Assembly (NCBI GenBank): GCA_009746045.1 | Contig: RPFO01000041.1 | Span: forward strand, 2,834,613-2,898,612 | Direction of reading: 5' to 3' | From: Mesostigma viride | Taxonomy: Eukaryota > Streptophyta > Mesostigmatophyceae > Mesostigmatales > Mesostigmataceae | Length of the DNA: 64,000 bases | Shown: one piece after another, positions 21,861 to 32,463 of the stretch | Layout of the letters: every line of letters begins with the position of its first letter | How positions within the stretch are numbered: position 1 is the stretch's first letter | Made by a program: the position numbers and the translations under genes | The notes under the pieces: generated by a model | Seen by the model: the letters and a program-made list of their open reading frames with translations, nothing else | Database searches by the model: none | Told to the model about the DNA's origin: nothing

Positions 21861-22725
21861 CGTACCGGCGTGCGGCGGCTGTCTACGTGGCGTGGGCGCC
21901 ACCTGGCCCTGTCGACCCAGCTGACGCGGAAGCCATTTTCTGTGAGTGGATTTCTGCTGTCTACCATGCCAGGGCGGGCGGGGGCGTACCTTATGCCAGC
22001 ATGCCAAGGCCTGTCTGCACCTGTACTACCCCGACATTGTTCGGAATTGGGTACTGGCGGACCGCCTGCTAGCAGGTTGGCAGCGGCTTGTTCCGGCTGT
22101 CAGCCCTCCGCCTATGCCCTGGCGCCTTTGCTATTTCACTGCCCTGTTGCTAGTTTCACGTCGACAGGTGCACTTGAGTGCGTTGATTATTATTGCTTTC
22201 CAGCAGTATTTACGCATTAGCGAGGCGCTAGGGCTGCGGGTTCGGGATGTGGCTCATCCCGGCCACCCCCTTCTCGAGCCAGGGCCCATGGTCGGTGCCC
22301 TTGTGCTGCGCAACCCCAAAACTGCGCAGGGGGCGGCCCAGCACGTCCTCGTCCGGGATCCACTTTCTTTGTGGCTCCTGCGACGTCTGACGGCTGGCCA
22401 GCCCCCGGATGCACTCCTCTTTCGGGGCTTAACGTACAGCCAGGCTAGGCAGCAGTGGGAGGCTGTGCAGGCCCGCATGGGCATCCCAGGGATGTTTTCT
22501 TTTCACAGCCTCCGGCATGGGGGGGCGACGCACGACGCCATCGCTGGCGAGTCGCCGGAGGCCATCCAGCTGCGCGGCCGGTGGGCTTCGGCCCTCTCGG
22601 TCACGCGCTACATTGGCCTCCACCGCAGCCTCCTGGGGCGCGACATCCCACCCGCCCTCTGGGCTCAGGCCCTGGGTTTTGACCCAGCGGCGTTCCGGCG
22701 CCACTTCGGTGGCGTCGTGTTTTGA
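21845..22725 (+). CDS. DIRS element C tyrosine recombinase, one frame change
   Basis: The protein would recombine circular element DNA into the genome. The catalytic C-terminal part (frame of 21946-22725) shows the expected tetrad: arginine in YLRISEALGLRVRDV, HSLRHGG (HxxR), and GRWASALSVTRYI with the final tyrosine. The N-terminal DNA-binding part (AEAIFCEWISAVYHARAGGG) is in another frame that gives way near 21990-22010. A single base change, or a short intron, would be needed to join them. There is no ATG at 21845 (GTG), so translation probably continues from the RT frame or from a downstream ATG such as 21946. The sequence ends just before the repeat B1. Confidence 0.82.
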
Positions 22726-22922
22726 CGTCCTCCTGTTTTTATCTCTCGTCTTTTAGCTATCAACTGACCTCACCCTTGTGTGGGAGGTCAGGGGGGAAAT
22801 GGTTTAACTAACCCGAGGGTGAACCTGGGTTGGGACAAAGTACCCCCATAGCTAGGTAGTTTTAAGTTTTCTTTTTTGCATGTCCTACGTATTTTTCGGC
22901 TGTTAGCCATGTAAGGAGATGT
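22726..22922 (+). other. DIRS element C region between recombinase and B1
   Basis: A short noncoding stretch after the recombinase stop codon. It has no supported gene and leads into repeat B1. Confidence 0.6.
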
Positions 22923-23548
22923 GGGTAGAGCAGGGGCACAGCTGCTGTGGGCTGGCCCTGCACATTCACATAGTGTGCTCACCCTAGCATACAGATGGCC
23001 GTGTTGCCATCTGGTAGACATGTCTGTGTTATTCCACCGTATAGAGCTAGCACACATATTGTAATAAATTTGATGTTTTGTGGTGATGCATGCAAAGCAA
23101 GGCAAGGCCAGAAATGGATTTGGTGAGCTATGCTCATTTTATCTATGACTAACCTGCTGAGCGGAGAATGCAACGCCGTATAGCACCAAAGGAAAAAATA
23201 ATTTTAGAAAAAATATTTTTTGTGCTGGCACCCGTACCCCAGCCACCCAGGTAGGGGTTGGCTGGAGAGGTGGTTGCTATAAAGGGTGGGCTTCCATTCT
23301 AGGGAAGCAGGTTGTTTCTTTTGCCTCCCACCCACCCACCCTGGCAAAAGGGGTAGAGCAGGGGCACAGCTGCTGTGGGCTGGCCCTGCACATTCACATA
23401 GTGTGCTCACCCTAGCATACAGATGGCCGTGTTGCCATCTGGTAGACATGTCTGTGTTATTCCACCGTATAGAGCTAGCACACATATTGTAATAAATTTG
23501 ATGTTTTGTGGTGATGCATGCAAAGCAAGGCAAGGCCAGAAATGGATT
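22923..23548 (+). repeat. DIRS element C repeats B1-A2-spacer-B2
   Basis: B1 22923-23120, A2 23121-23326, spacer 23327-23350 (CCCACCCACCCACCCTGGCAAAAG), B2 23351-23548. B1 and A2 abut directly, recreating the joined ends of a circular intermediate. The copies are identical by eye, indicating recent insertion. The spacer motif recurs in the same place in element G. Confidence 0.9.
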
Positions 23549-24133
23549 GGCTCTTGCAGGAAAGTTGCCTTTATTGTAATAAGCAAACACAGACGTAAGT
23601 CACGTCAAGTCCGAGACTGCACGTAGCACAGACGACAGGGTCGTTGTGCCAAGAGAGCGTGCACGCAAGAGCTAGCGTCCCGGTGCGACCAAGTCACACA
23701 TATAGCTTGCTAGGGACGCGTCCAAGTATTCAGCTGTGCTGTCACAGCTGAACTGTCAATCAATTGATTACACAGACTCTGGCACGCCTTTGGCGCGCAG
23801 ATCTATCAATTGTCCATACGGCTAGTCCTGTGGACCTATCCGTACACTACTCAGCATCAATTGTCTCAGAGGTCCTGGCGCGCTACAGCACGCCTACCTA
23901 TCAATTGACCATCAAGTCCTGTACAAGTCCTGTCAACGTCCTGCGGACTATCAAAGTGACACTTGTACATCCTGTGTCCGTACGCGCCCACAGTGGCGCG
24001 CCGGGTACTGTCGGCACAGCCTACTAGGAAACGTCATAACTTTTACGTCCCGTAACCAAATGAGGCGTTCAAGGTGCCGTTGGAAAGAGCGTAACAATCT
24101 CTATCCACTTAACGTAAATCCTTTACGTTAACT
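23549..24133 (-). repeat. Element A 5' LTR, main part
   Basis: 585 bp of the element A 5' LTR; the remaining 34 bp are at 18190-18223. It ends at 24133 (AGTTAACG in element sense), followed by the second CACCC duplication (24134-24138). Confidence 0.9.
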
Positions 24134-24194
24134 CACCCGACGTTGTAATTATCAAGTAACGTGCGTGTTTGCAACTTGCCCGTTGAAACTCTAC

Positions 24195-24383
24195 GGCGGA
24201 GCCAATTTTCGGAAGAACCTCACCCTTATGCTTGCAAATTCGGGACAAATTCGGTGGATGTATGTATGTATGGATGGATTGACGGATTTTCATCCCCTAT
24301 TCCTATGTTTTCTCACGTGTACGGCCTTATAAGCTTCGCCAATTCTGGCGAACCTAACAGTTCTTCCGAAAATTGGCTCCGCC
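24195..24383. repeat. Inverted-repeat unit, possible foldback MITE
   Basis: Two perfect 24-bp arms (24195-24218 and 24360-24383), beginning GGCGGAGCCAATTTTCGG in the left arm, face each other across 141 bp. A second small palindrome, TTCGCC-n6-GGCGAA, lies inside near 24335-24352. The class is unknown; no target duplication is clear. Confidence 0.6.
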
Positions 24384-24499
24384 TGATTACCGCCTTGGAT
24401 CTCAGGCGTGGGATCGTGCGTGGTAAGATTACCGCGTGGTAATTTACGCCTCGGATCCTTTTTACCACCCTCGGACGAAAAGTATAGTGCAATATGACC

Positions 24500-27400
24500 C
24501 CGTGGATGGGTGGGATGAGGATGGGGTGGGTTTGACGGGACCTCGTGCACGTAGTGACTCACCTCCTGTGCTAGCCACGGATAATGTGGGAGGCCCGCCT
24601 AGCGTGGCCTCGCCGGAGGGTCAGGGTCCTGCCCATGCGCCTCGCCCACCTAGGGACCTGGCTTCAACGGTCACGGCGGGCCTTGTGGCGTGCTCAGGCG
24701 CTTAAAGCGAAAGCTGCATCAGGGGTGGCTCAGGTCAAAACTCTCTCACAGGGGGTCAGGCCGGTTAAGTCAGCCTTGTTTCCTACGTGTAGACCGTGGC
24801 AGCTGGTGGCTGTGGACACGCAAGCATCCGTGTCTATTATTGTCATTATCTCTCGTCGGGCGGCCACCCTGTATCCAGTGCTAGAGTCTCCGTACAAATC
24901 GGTGACCGACTTTGCAGGCACTTCGGCATATCAAGTTACCGGGATGGTGGTGCTGCCGGTGTTGGGCATTGACACGCCGTTTCACGTCGTGGATGGCTAC
25001 GAGGATGTGGCCTTGCTGGGCGAACCTTTCGTATCATACCCGGGGTTCTCAGTGTCCGCTGACTTGCTGTCGGTCGCGGGGGTGGGCAGCATCCCGCTTC
25101 GCGAGTACCACGCTCCATTGGGGGTGGTGGTCGGGCAGCCCGGCGTCGTGCGGCGCTTACCGATGGCGGCGTTTTCCACACCGCCGCTCGTCCAGTCCAT
25201 CATTCAGCCTCAGGATTGGCACCCGCGCAGCTTCGGCCTCCACTCACACTCACTGGCGGCGGATAGCCCTGTGACGTGGGAGCAACTTGTCCTGGACTGT
25301 CAAGATCCTCTCAAGTTTGCTTTGTGGCGCGACGCGTTCATTCGAGCCAAGGAGCAGTGGCGAGAGCGCGAGGTCTACCGAGGATTGGAGAGTGTGCCAG
25401 CCGGGGCCACGCGGTTGCGGTTGAAGTTCGTGCTCACCTACAAGCCGGACGAGACCAAATCTTCGGTGGTGTTCCGGGTTAGGCCCGTGGTCACGGAGAC
25501 AAAGGGGTCCTCCCCGCTGGACGCCAAGGATCTTTATACCTCTGGGCTCAACCATGTTTTGCATCGGCTACTGACGGTCATCTACTTGGGCAAGCGGAAC
25601 GCGGGCAAGGACTACGGGATGTGGTGCGGTGACTTTCAGCGGGCATTCCTCCACAGCGACGCTGTATCCAGTGCTAGAGTCGCCGTACAAATCGGTGACC
25701 GACTTTGCAGGCAGTTCGGCATATCAAGTTACCGGGATGGTGGTGCTGCCGGTGTTGGGCATTGACACGCCGTTTCACGTCGTGGATGGCTACGAGGATG
25801 TGGCATTGCTGGGTGAACCTTTCGTATCATACCCGGGGTTCTCAGTGTCCGCTGACTTGCTGTCAGTCGCGGGGGTGGGCAGCATCCCGCTTCGCGAGTA
25901 CCACGCTCCATTGGGGGTGGTGGTCGGGCAGCCCGGCGTCGTGCGGCGCTTACCGATGGCGGCGTTTTCCACACCGCCGCTCGTCCAGTCCATCATTCAG
26001 CCTCAGGATTGGCACCCGCGCAGCTTCGGCCTCCACTCACACTCACTGGCGGCGGATAGCCCTGTGACGTGGGAGCAACTAGTCCTGGACTGTCAAGATC
26101 CTCTCAAGTTTGCTTTGTGGCGCGACGCGTTCATTCGAGCCAAGGAGCAGTGGCGAGAGCGCGAGGTCTACCGAGGATTGGAGAGTGTGCCAGCCGGGGC
26201 CACGCGGTTGAGGTTGAAGTTCGTGCTCACCTACAACCCGGACGAGACCAACTCTTCGGTGGTGTTCCGGGTAAGGCCCGTGGTCACGGAGACAAAGGGG
26301 TCCTCCCCGCTGGATGCCAAGGATCTTTATACCCCTGGGCTCAACCATGTTTCGCATCGGCTACTGACGGTCATCTACTTGGGCAAGCGGAACGCGGGCA
26401 AGGACTACGGGATGTGGTGCGGTGACTTTCAGCGGGCATTCCTACACAGCGACGCTGGGGTCGCGCAGCAAACATGGCAAGGCACCCGCTACGTGGTGAA
26501 GGTCCCGGTGGTCTGGCAGGATGGCACCTTTGGCAGCGAGTATATCGAGCTGTTGACAGGGGTGGAGGGGCTGCAGAGCTCTCCCATCATCTTCCGCATT
26601 TCCGCGGAGGAGGTCTTGCAGAGCCTAGGGGCCACGTACCATCGCGCTGATCCTAACTTCTTTGTGGTCCCCACCGGCGTCCCTGGCGAGCCAGCCCTCT
26701 TCGTGTGGCATGGCGATGACTTCAAGCTGGTGGCACCTCGCACATTTGCTACCCAGTTTCTTGCTGCAGTGGCGGCTAAGTTTCCCCTGGGCAGGGCGGT
26801 GGATCATGAGGAGGGTAAACCCGTGGTGTTTTGCGGCGTGCAGTCTACGTTGCAGCGGGATTCGCGTTCTGGCGAATGGGTCATGCACATGCAGGATAGC
26901 CGCAACTATGTGGTTGACCTGCTGGCCGACCTCCCGTCCCCGCTGTTGGCAACCCATGGGCCCTCGGTTAAGGGCAAGCTCGGGTGGTTGGCGGACACGG
27001 TGGCACCTGATTTGGCAGTGCTCGCTCGCCTGCCCGATGATGTGCTGGAAGGACTAGGGTCCATTCATGTTCGGCGGCAGCTGGCCATGACGCCCGGCAT
27101 TGTGCTTCGTGGGCTCGATTGCTCACAGCCGGTGCACCTCGAGATAGTGACGGATGCTAATCTAGAGACGCGCACAGTCAGCCAAGTGCGGGCCCGCATG
27201 GGGGCACTGTTCTTTATCAGCAATGAGGGACAGCCTGGCATGTTGTTAGATTGGTACTCGCGCTTGCACAGCCGCATTGCCACTAGCCCCAACACGGCTG
27301 AATGCCGGGGCATTGTTTCAGCTATCTCACATGGCATGTGGCTGCGGTACTTGCTGGGTTGGGTATTTGGCTCGTGTGGGTTCACTCTTCACTGGACTAG

Positions 27401-27626
27401 CACGGTGCACACTGACTCACAAAGTTGTTTGGCCTTCCTTGACAATCCCTATGCGCGGTCACAGGACGTTGATTACCTCGTACTCGCTGAGGCGGCCTCC
27501 TGCGTCACGCGTCTCCAGCACATCGCGGATGAACTCAATCCCGCGGATGCACTCACCAAGGAGGCGCGGGAGGCTGCCCCGCAGTACGCAGTGTTGCGCA
27601 AGCGCATGACGATGCAACACCCGTGA
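24500..27626 (+). pseudogene. pol: Element H: copia-like pol fragment (protease-RT-RNase H) with internal duplication
   Basis: H is a second family of the same lineage as A/B. The readable sequence begins in the linker after the integrase (ALWRAQALKAKAA-like) and continues with the retropepsin-like part (VAVDTQASVSII ... VALLGEPF), RT (RLRLKFVLTY, WCGDFQRAFLHSD, LQSSPIIFRISAEE, WHGDDFKL at about 26706-26729) and RNase H (EIVTDANLETR, AECRGIVSAI, HTDSQSCLAF, HIADELNPADALTKE), stopping at 27626. The integrase and everything upstream are missing. A 793-bp segment (24871-25663) is repeated in tandem at 25664-26456; 793 is not divisible by three, so the frame is lost at the junction. An extra frameshift near 24690 separates the linker frames. 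LTRs were not found. The HGDD box and the protease position match A/B. Confidence 0.85.
24871..26456 (+). repeat. 793-bp tandem duplication inside element H
   Basis: Unit 1 is 24871-25663 and unit 2 is 25664-26456. The breakpoint falls where both flanks read CT before GTATCC, a 2-bp microhomology. The copies differ at scattered single bases, so the duplication is not brand new. Confidence 0.9.
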
Positions 27627-28311
27627 GCCACACAGGGTTACGGCTCGGGCGCTTTATGAATACAGCCATAACTCACCCTGTGTTGCTAGCATTCACGAGT
27701 ATCTTGGTGGTAGTTTTTTTTGCTTGTCCTGACCATACCCTAGCCACGTTGGACAGTGCCTTGGGCCCGTCGGCGGGTCACTGGTCCTAATAAATGGGTC
27801 ACCTTTTGTCTGGTGGCATAGTTGGTTTTTTTCTTGATACTTATTACATCACTATTCATGTGTGATCACAAGGGCGCGGGTCGATACCGTGGTGATTTTG
27901 ACGGCCTTGAGGCCCCCTTGAGTTCCCTACCTTAGAGGGTTTTGTATGGTCTGCATTTGATGTAATTATTTTGATAATTAATCAAAGAACAAAAGAGTAT
28001 GTCGGAGTTGAGTAACTCTAGAGCCCTAGGATCTGGCTCTAAGTTCCCCATGTCCGTCCGCACGCCTTCCGCTAGCGTCCGCTAAGCCGCCGGCTATAAT
28101 CCGGCGGTCCGATGCGGGCGACCGGTCTAAGGGCGGCGCCTAGGGCCGGCGCCACCTAGGCCCCAGTCCGGGGCCTTATCCGGGTCGGTACGGACAGCTA
28201 GCTTGTCCCACGGTTACGGCTAACCGGATAGGCTTTGCTGGCTAAGACATAAACCAGTGGTGGGCCAGCTCCGACAGCAGTTCTCTGTGTTCACCTTATC
28301 CCAAGCTCAAC
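27627..28311. other. Noncoding region after element H
   Basis: No gene is visible. AATAAA at about 27789 lies in the likely 3' untranslated part of H. From 28040 the sequence is GC-rich with short hairpins, such as CCGCCGG-n7-CCGGCGG near 28088-28108. No LTR match to the A/B family was seen. Confidence 0.5.
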
Positions 28312-28647
28312 GTGACCGACCGCCATAGCTCAGCCGGTCGGGTCCTTTCACTAGGACACCTAGCTCGCACCAACCAGGTAGACACCTCACGTGGCCCCCC
28401 CGCAGGACTGCGACCAGCCCAGCCTGGCCGGCACCTCCTGACGTGGGCTGGGCCCAGTGATGTTAGACGCCGCAAGGCCCGCACCTTCAAAGAACAGCTA
28501 GTAGAGGACATGGGGGGCCTAGGCCTCTCCGTGATTTGGAAGAAGATGATGGACAAGGCCAAGTGGGCCCAGGTCATAGAGGACAACGAGCCCCCCCCAG
28601 TGGGGAAGCGCCCGCGTGTGCAATCCCACGGGAGGCACGCCAGATAG
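28312..28647 (+). pseudogene. Possible C-terminal end of a LINE ORF2
   Basis: The 111-codon frame ends in RRRKARTFKEQLVEDMGGLG followed by a KKMMDKAKW stretch. This resembles the basic tail at the end of non-LTR retrotransposon ORF2 proteins, where an RxxxTFxxxxxxD...W pattern is common. No reverse transcriptase lies upstream, so at most it is a 5'-truncated remnant, which is typical of LINE insertions. After the stop come short TAGATAGA, CATC and TTAA repeats (28690-28835). The assignment is tentative; it could equally be an isolated exon. Confidence 0.35.
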
Positions 28648-30587
28648 CTCCCCTAGGGCAGCGTGCGGCTGCCTAGATAGATGTTGTAGTTAGAATGCTG
28701 TTAGATAGATGTAGGATGTAGCCCATATAGATAGATTAGACCGGTAGGACTGTTTACACCCATCCATCCATCCATCGGGGTTAATGCTCCGTGACTCCCC
28801 AACGGGAGCACGAGTCTAATTAATTAATTAATTAAGGGGAGGTGGCACCCCAAAACCCTTAAAAATTGAACTATGGTAATAACACTTGAAATTCATTTGC
28901 ACAATGCTGAAATATGATTGCGGGCACTAAATAACATCTCTTGTGAGTTGTCCATGCACTTGTTGGGGGCACTACCCCCAAGTATACGCCAATATTGCGC
29001 TATAAATAGAAAAAGACGCTAATTAGGGCTGGGTATGCCCCAGCCAATGCACACATTTGTTGGCAACCAAAAATCAACCGTTTGTAGTTCCCTGAGTGTG
29101 TAGCTTGCTGAGCTATTTACATCATGGAAATGGCAAAACCTTGAACAGTTATTAATTTTCCCGCAAAACAGGTATTTTTTTACCGGACATTGGGAATAAA
29201 CATATCATAAACACTTCAGATAAGGCCACAAAATCAAGCGAAAATCCGGCTAATAGGGGGACAGCAGTGGTCCAAGTCCCAGGTCATTCCGACAAGTCTA
29301 GCTCAAGTTATAAGGTTTTGCGTGCTAAAACCTGAACATACGCTAAATGAGGTTTTTCTGTGTATAAGGCCACCTAGACATCATGTTTTCCATCCAAGAA
29401 GCCAAAAAACATGCCCAACTCGATCACACAACATAAGAAAAGGCTAGGCACCTCATCTGGCCTCCCCTGCCCTCAGCATGGCCAGCCTTGCCAGCGTGCG
29501 CATAGCAACACCATCGCTAGGCATACACGCACCAAGAGAGCATACACTAAGCTCAGCCCAAGGTTACCATGTAAATTTATGCCAGGAACTCAGCAAGTAT
29601 GCGTGTAAAAACCTTAGAAAGACTGCCCAAGCAATAGAGGCAACTGCAGCCTGCAAACTTGGCAGCAAATCATACATGTTGTCTGCCAAGCATTCACATC
29701 CTATCCAGCTTGCCTTGCTGCACACATAGCAGGGAAGTCTTAATGGTTATAGCTCAAGGAAAGCAATGGAAACACCTATCTAATGCAATGCCACTCATGC
29801 AGTATGGCCAGCAAAAGAACCACTCTCACCTTCCTTTCCAATATGGCAGTTTGCTAAGAAGCTGATGCCAGCTTGTTAGCCTCTAGGCACATGCCGGATG
29901 TCGTTCTAAAACAGGCGTGTCAGATCCGGCACATAACAAAGCGTCTGAGCAAGCTCACGTCCAAAGGATTATGGAAAACAAATGTCAACACATTACCAAC
30001 AACTTGACCTCGGCGCATTTAGCATGCCAGCCACAAACTACACGAAATTGTACGAAATTGCTAGGAATCTGACGATGCAACCGAAAGAAATGGAGCGCTT
30101 CCTGCAGGGAAACTGCCCGAAAAAAAGGCGAAAGGCCGACGTTAATGCACCTGCCTGCGTGGAAATGTTTCATGCATAAACTGGCACGCAAGCTCGAACA
30201 ATAAAAGACATCATCCATTGATCAGGCGAACAAGGAAGGTGCGCCTTCCGTGAATACGTCGAAGGCGACATGCGCAGGCCTGCGTAGGTTCTTACCTTGA
30301 ATGCCGGAAATGTAAAAGAAACCGGGAAGCTTCGGCACAAACTCGACAACACCATTAAGTTAGCTTCATAATCGCTCTTTAGAGCCTACGTTGCCTCACA
30401 ATAGCTGCCGTAAACCTGCATTAAATTTCATGATCCGCAAGAGAAATTATATCCTGGACCCCCGCCCGTAGCCGTTCGAGAAATTAGCGATATTGCAAAC
30501 CGTAAACTTTCCGCCTCGAAATGAGGTCATCAACTAATCTTCTGCGAAATTCAAGCATTTTTTCTAGCTTTTTAGATGCCATATCGA
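28648..30587. other. Noncoding stretch
   Basis: Apart from short (CATC)n and (TTAA)n tracts at 28769-28835, I see no gene or complete element. The last part (about 30080-30587) shows weak similarity to the TTAA-flanked repeat at 38700-39343, suggesting an old copy into which element L inserted. Confidence 0.4.
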
Positions 30588-30591
30588 TTAA

Positions 30592-32328
30592 CCCGTGTTT
30601 TTTTAATTAGAACGCGATATATCGCGTTGTAAGCTTTTTTTAGAACGCGTATAGCACCTAAGGAAAATTTTTTTTCATGGTCATGTATATACTTTCCTGA
30701 AAGCCCATAAATCAAAGGATTTTTTGAGCTACTCAGACCTACAAACTGCTTATTCATTAGAGAGATACACTGGTTTGAATACAGGGGGGTCTGACCATGA
30801 CCGCGATTTCTTGACCCTAGGTCACAAGTCATGCGCTTATTCACAAATGGTTCATGAAAAAAATCTGGCTTCTTGCACGAGCTATGGGCAACATATGCAG
30901 GCTCTGTGAAACAAAACTCAGGCCCATTGGGCCACTGGAGCTATTTTTCATTAGCATCACAATTACAACGCAGTACAACGCAGTGGGAAACATGAGAGCC
31001 CTTGACAACATTACGCAACGACCCGAGCCCCATAAACGGGGCCATAGTGAGCTTGGAGGGTCAAAACGTTGAAAAAAGGTGTTGTATAAGTTATACAGCA
31101 TCAAACATGCATCAAACATCATGACTGGATGACCTAATATGACTGAATCAGGCAGCCATAGCCAAAGCATCATCCACTCTCACAACGTGTTGAGCACATG
31201 CCTCGTGGGAATGGAGGTGCTGGGTTTTCATTCCATAACGCGTGCAATACTGAAAGAAAGAGGCACGTGTAATGCAAGGCTTGGATAGGTTGAGTGATCC
31301 ATGAGCTTACATGCAGGCAAAGATGACGCTGGAATGCATGCTAGCAAATGGTGGCAAGATGCTAACAACACATGATTATACACCATGATTATGGGCACCC
31401 AGCTGATCTTCTTGCACAATCAACGCAGTATAAACCATCAACATCCAATCCTCACGATATATGAACGGCTTGACGACGTATACAGCACCTAAATACTGCA
31501 CAACTGCAACCTGCTATGGCTGACATGCAAGCAACGTCGAGTAGGATGGCGGTCTTAGAGAGGCTGGGCAGAGGTCGGTAGAAATAAGTGGAAAACTGGC
31601 AGAAACTAGGTAGAAACACGATATACTTACGCCTGCAAGCACTATTGAGCCGGTGGCAGAGGCCATTTCCAGGAAAATACAGCATACCGTAGCAATAGCC
31701 ACGGTCACGCCTTACGCTATTTGCAGGCACCATCATGCCCGGAGCTACCCAATAAAAGTCTGCACAAATCTCGGTTTAGCCGAGAGTCCGGGCGTTCGGA
31801 ATGAATAAACATGTGTTAAGAAGTCGAAACACCATGGAAATACCAAGCATGGTGCCGCAGCAGACCCGAGTCTTGACGTAATAATATTTATGCCGGTTTC
31901 CAGGGTTTCCGCATGAAAGTTGGGTGAGAAACTGGAAAAAACTACGTTTCCTTTGCCCCAGTACCTCAACAAACTCGTAGAAACCTAATTATCAACCTTT
32001 GAACGCATCATCATGGTCGTGCTACCCAACAGCCACTGAAATTCGCGCGAAAACTGGCGAGATCTACCTGCCGCCATCGCCGTCGTCTTCACCTTCGTCC
32101 CGCGAAAATGCCTGATTTCAGTGGTACATATTTGTTTGCAGCTGTCACAAAAAAAATTCCAAAAATACCAGGATTTTTTCTTGAATTCTATGAGATGTTT
32201 CTGACCTATCTTGAAAGTTTCAGACCAAAAATCGCATGTTTAATAGGTTTGCCACGTGTCAGATTACAACGCGATACATCGCGTTCTAACCCTACAACGC
32301 GATGTATCGCGTTGTAAAAAAACACGGG
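30592..32328. mobile_element. Element L: piggyBac-like nonautonomous DNA transposon
   Basis: This 1737-bp element is bounded by TTAA on both sides (30588-30591 and 32329-32332) and by inverted ends CCCGTGTTTTTTTA. TTAA followed by CCC is the usual arrangement of piggyBac elements. Just inside the ends are 18-bp palindromes, AACGCGATATATCGCGTT at 30611-30628 and near-identical copies at 32268-32285 and 32296-32313. No transposase frame was found, so it would need an enzyme supplied elsewhere. It sits inside an older copy of the GGGGACG/TTAA repeat. Confidence 0.78.
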
Positions 32329-32332
32329 TTAA

Positions 32333-32459
32333 TATTGCATAAAGGCATGCCGCCATGGCCACTTCCGCGAGGGTTGAGCGGTCCGGGCACACATTATACA
32401 CCGTACGGACGGTACCGCGAATTTTTTGGCGCGGAAAATATTCGGCGCGCCACGTCCCC
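32333..32459. repeat. Terminal part of TTAA-flanked repeat family R1, copy 1
   Basis: This segment matches 39238-39343 and, in reverse, 55636-55745: GCCATGGCCACTTCCGC, then GGTACCGCGAATTTTTTGGC, then GGCGCGCC and CGTCCCC directly before TTAA (32460-32463). The flanking TTAA in all three copies suggests a TTAA-targeting DNA transposon. Confidence 0.65.
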
Positions 32460-32463
32460 TTAA

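Larger units (their letters stand above)
18224..23548 (+). mobile_element. Element C: complete PAT-type DIRS retrotransposon
   Basis: This 5325-bp element is inserted in the 5' LTR of A without target duplication, as expected for tyrosine-recombinase elements. It has split direct repeats in the order A1 (18224-18429), genes, B1 (22923-23120), A2 (23121-23326), 24-bp spacer, B2 (23351-23548). A1/A2 are 206 bp each and B1/B2 198 bp each. The genes are gag, RT-RNase H and tyrosine recombinase. A1 contains a TATA-like CTATAAAG (18380-18387) shortly before gag. B1 and B2 contain TGTAA (23060-23064 and 23488-23492), the green-algal poly(A) signal. The junction base is ambiguous by one T. Confidence 0.92.
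3146..24133 (-). mobile_element. Element A: Ty1/copia-like LTR retrotransposon, split by B and C
   Basis: A lies on the minus strand and is flanked by the 5-bp duplication CACCC (3141-3145 and 24134-24138). Its 3' LTR is 3146-3759. Its 5' LTR is in two pieces, 23549-24133 and 18190-18223, because the DIRS element C sits inside it. Its first ORF is also in two pieces, 18162-18056 and 10221-9544, because copy B sits inside it. Removing B (with one GATCT) and C restores one collinear element of about 7.8 kb: LTR, ORF1, gag, pol, polypurine tract, LTR. Frameshifts in ORF1, gag, RT and RNase H show that it is inactive. The two LTRs differ at several sites, so it is older than the insertions it carries. 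Confidence 0.9.

Noticed and set aside
21838-22220. C-terminal extension of the DIRS RT frame after the 2A-like motif
   Set aside because: Beyond about 21845 the tyrosine recombinase is encoded in other frames, and the RT-frame translation has no recognisable domain.
23327-23342. CCCACCCACCCACCCT as telomeric sequence
   Set aside because: The unit CCCA differs from known green-algal telomere repeats, and it sits at a fixed place inside two DIRS elements.
28320-28380. tRNA gene or tRNA-derived SINE, because TAGCTCAGCCGG resembles a pol III A box
   Set aside because: There is no matching B box (GGTTCGANTCC) at the right distance, and no cloverleaf folds by eye.
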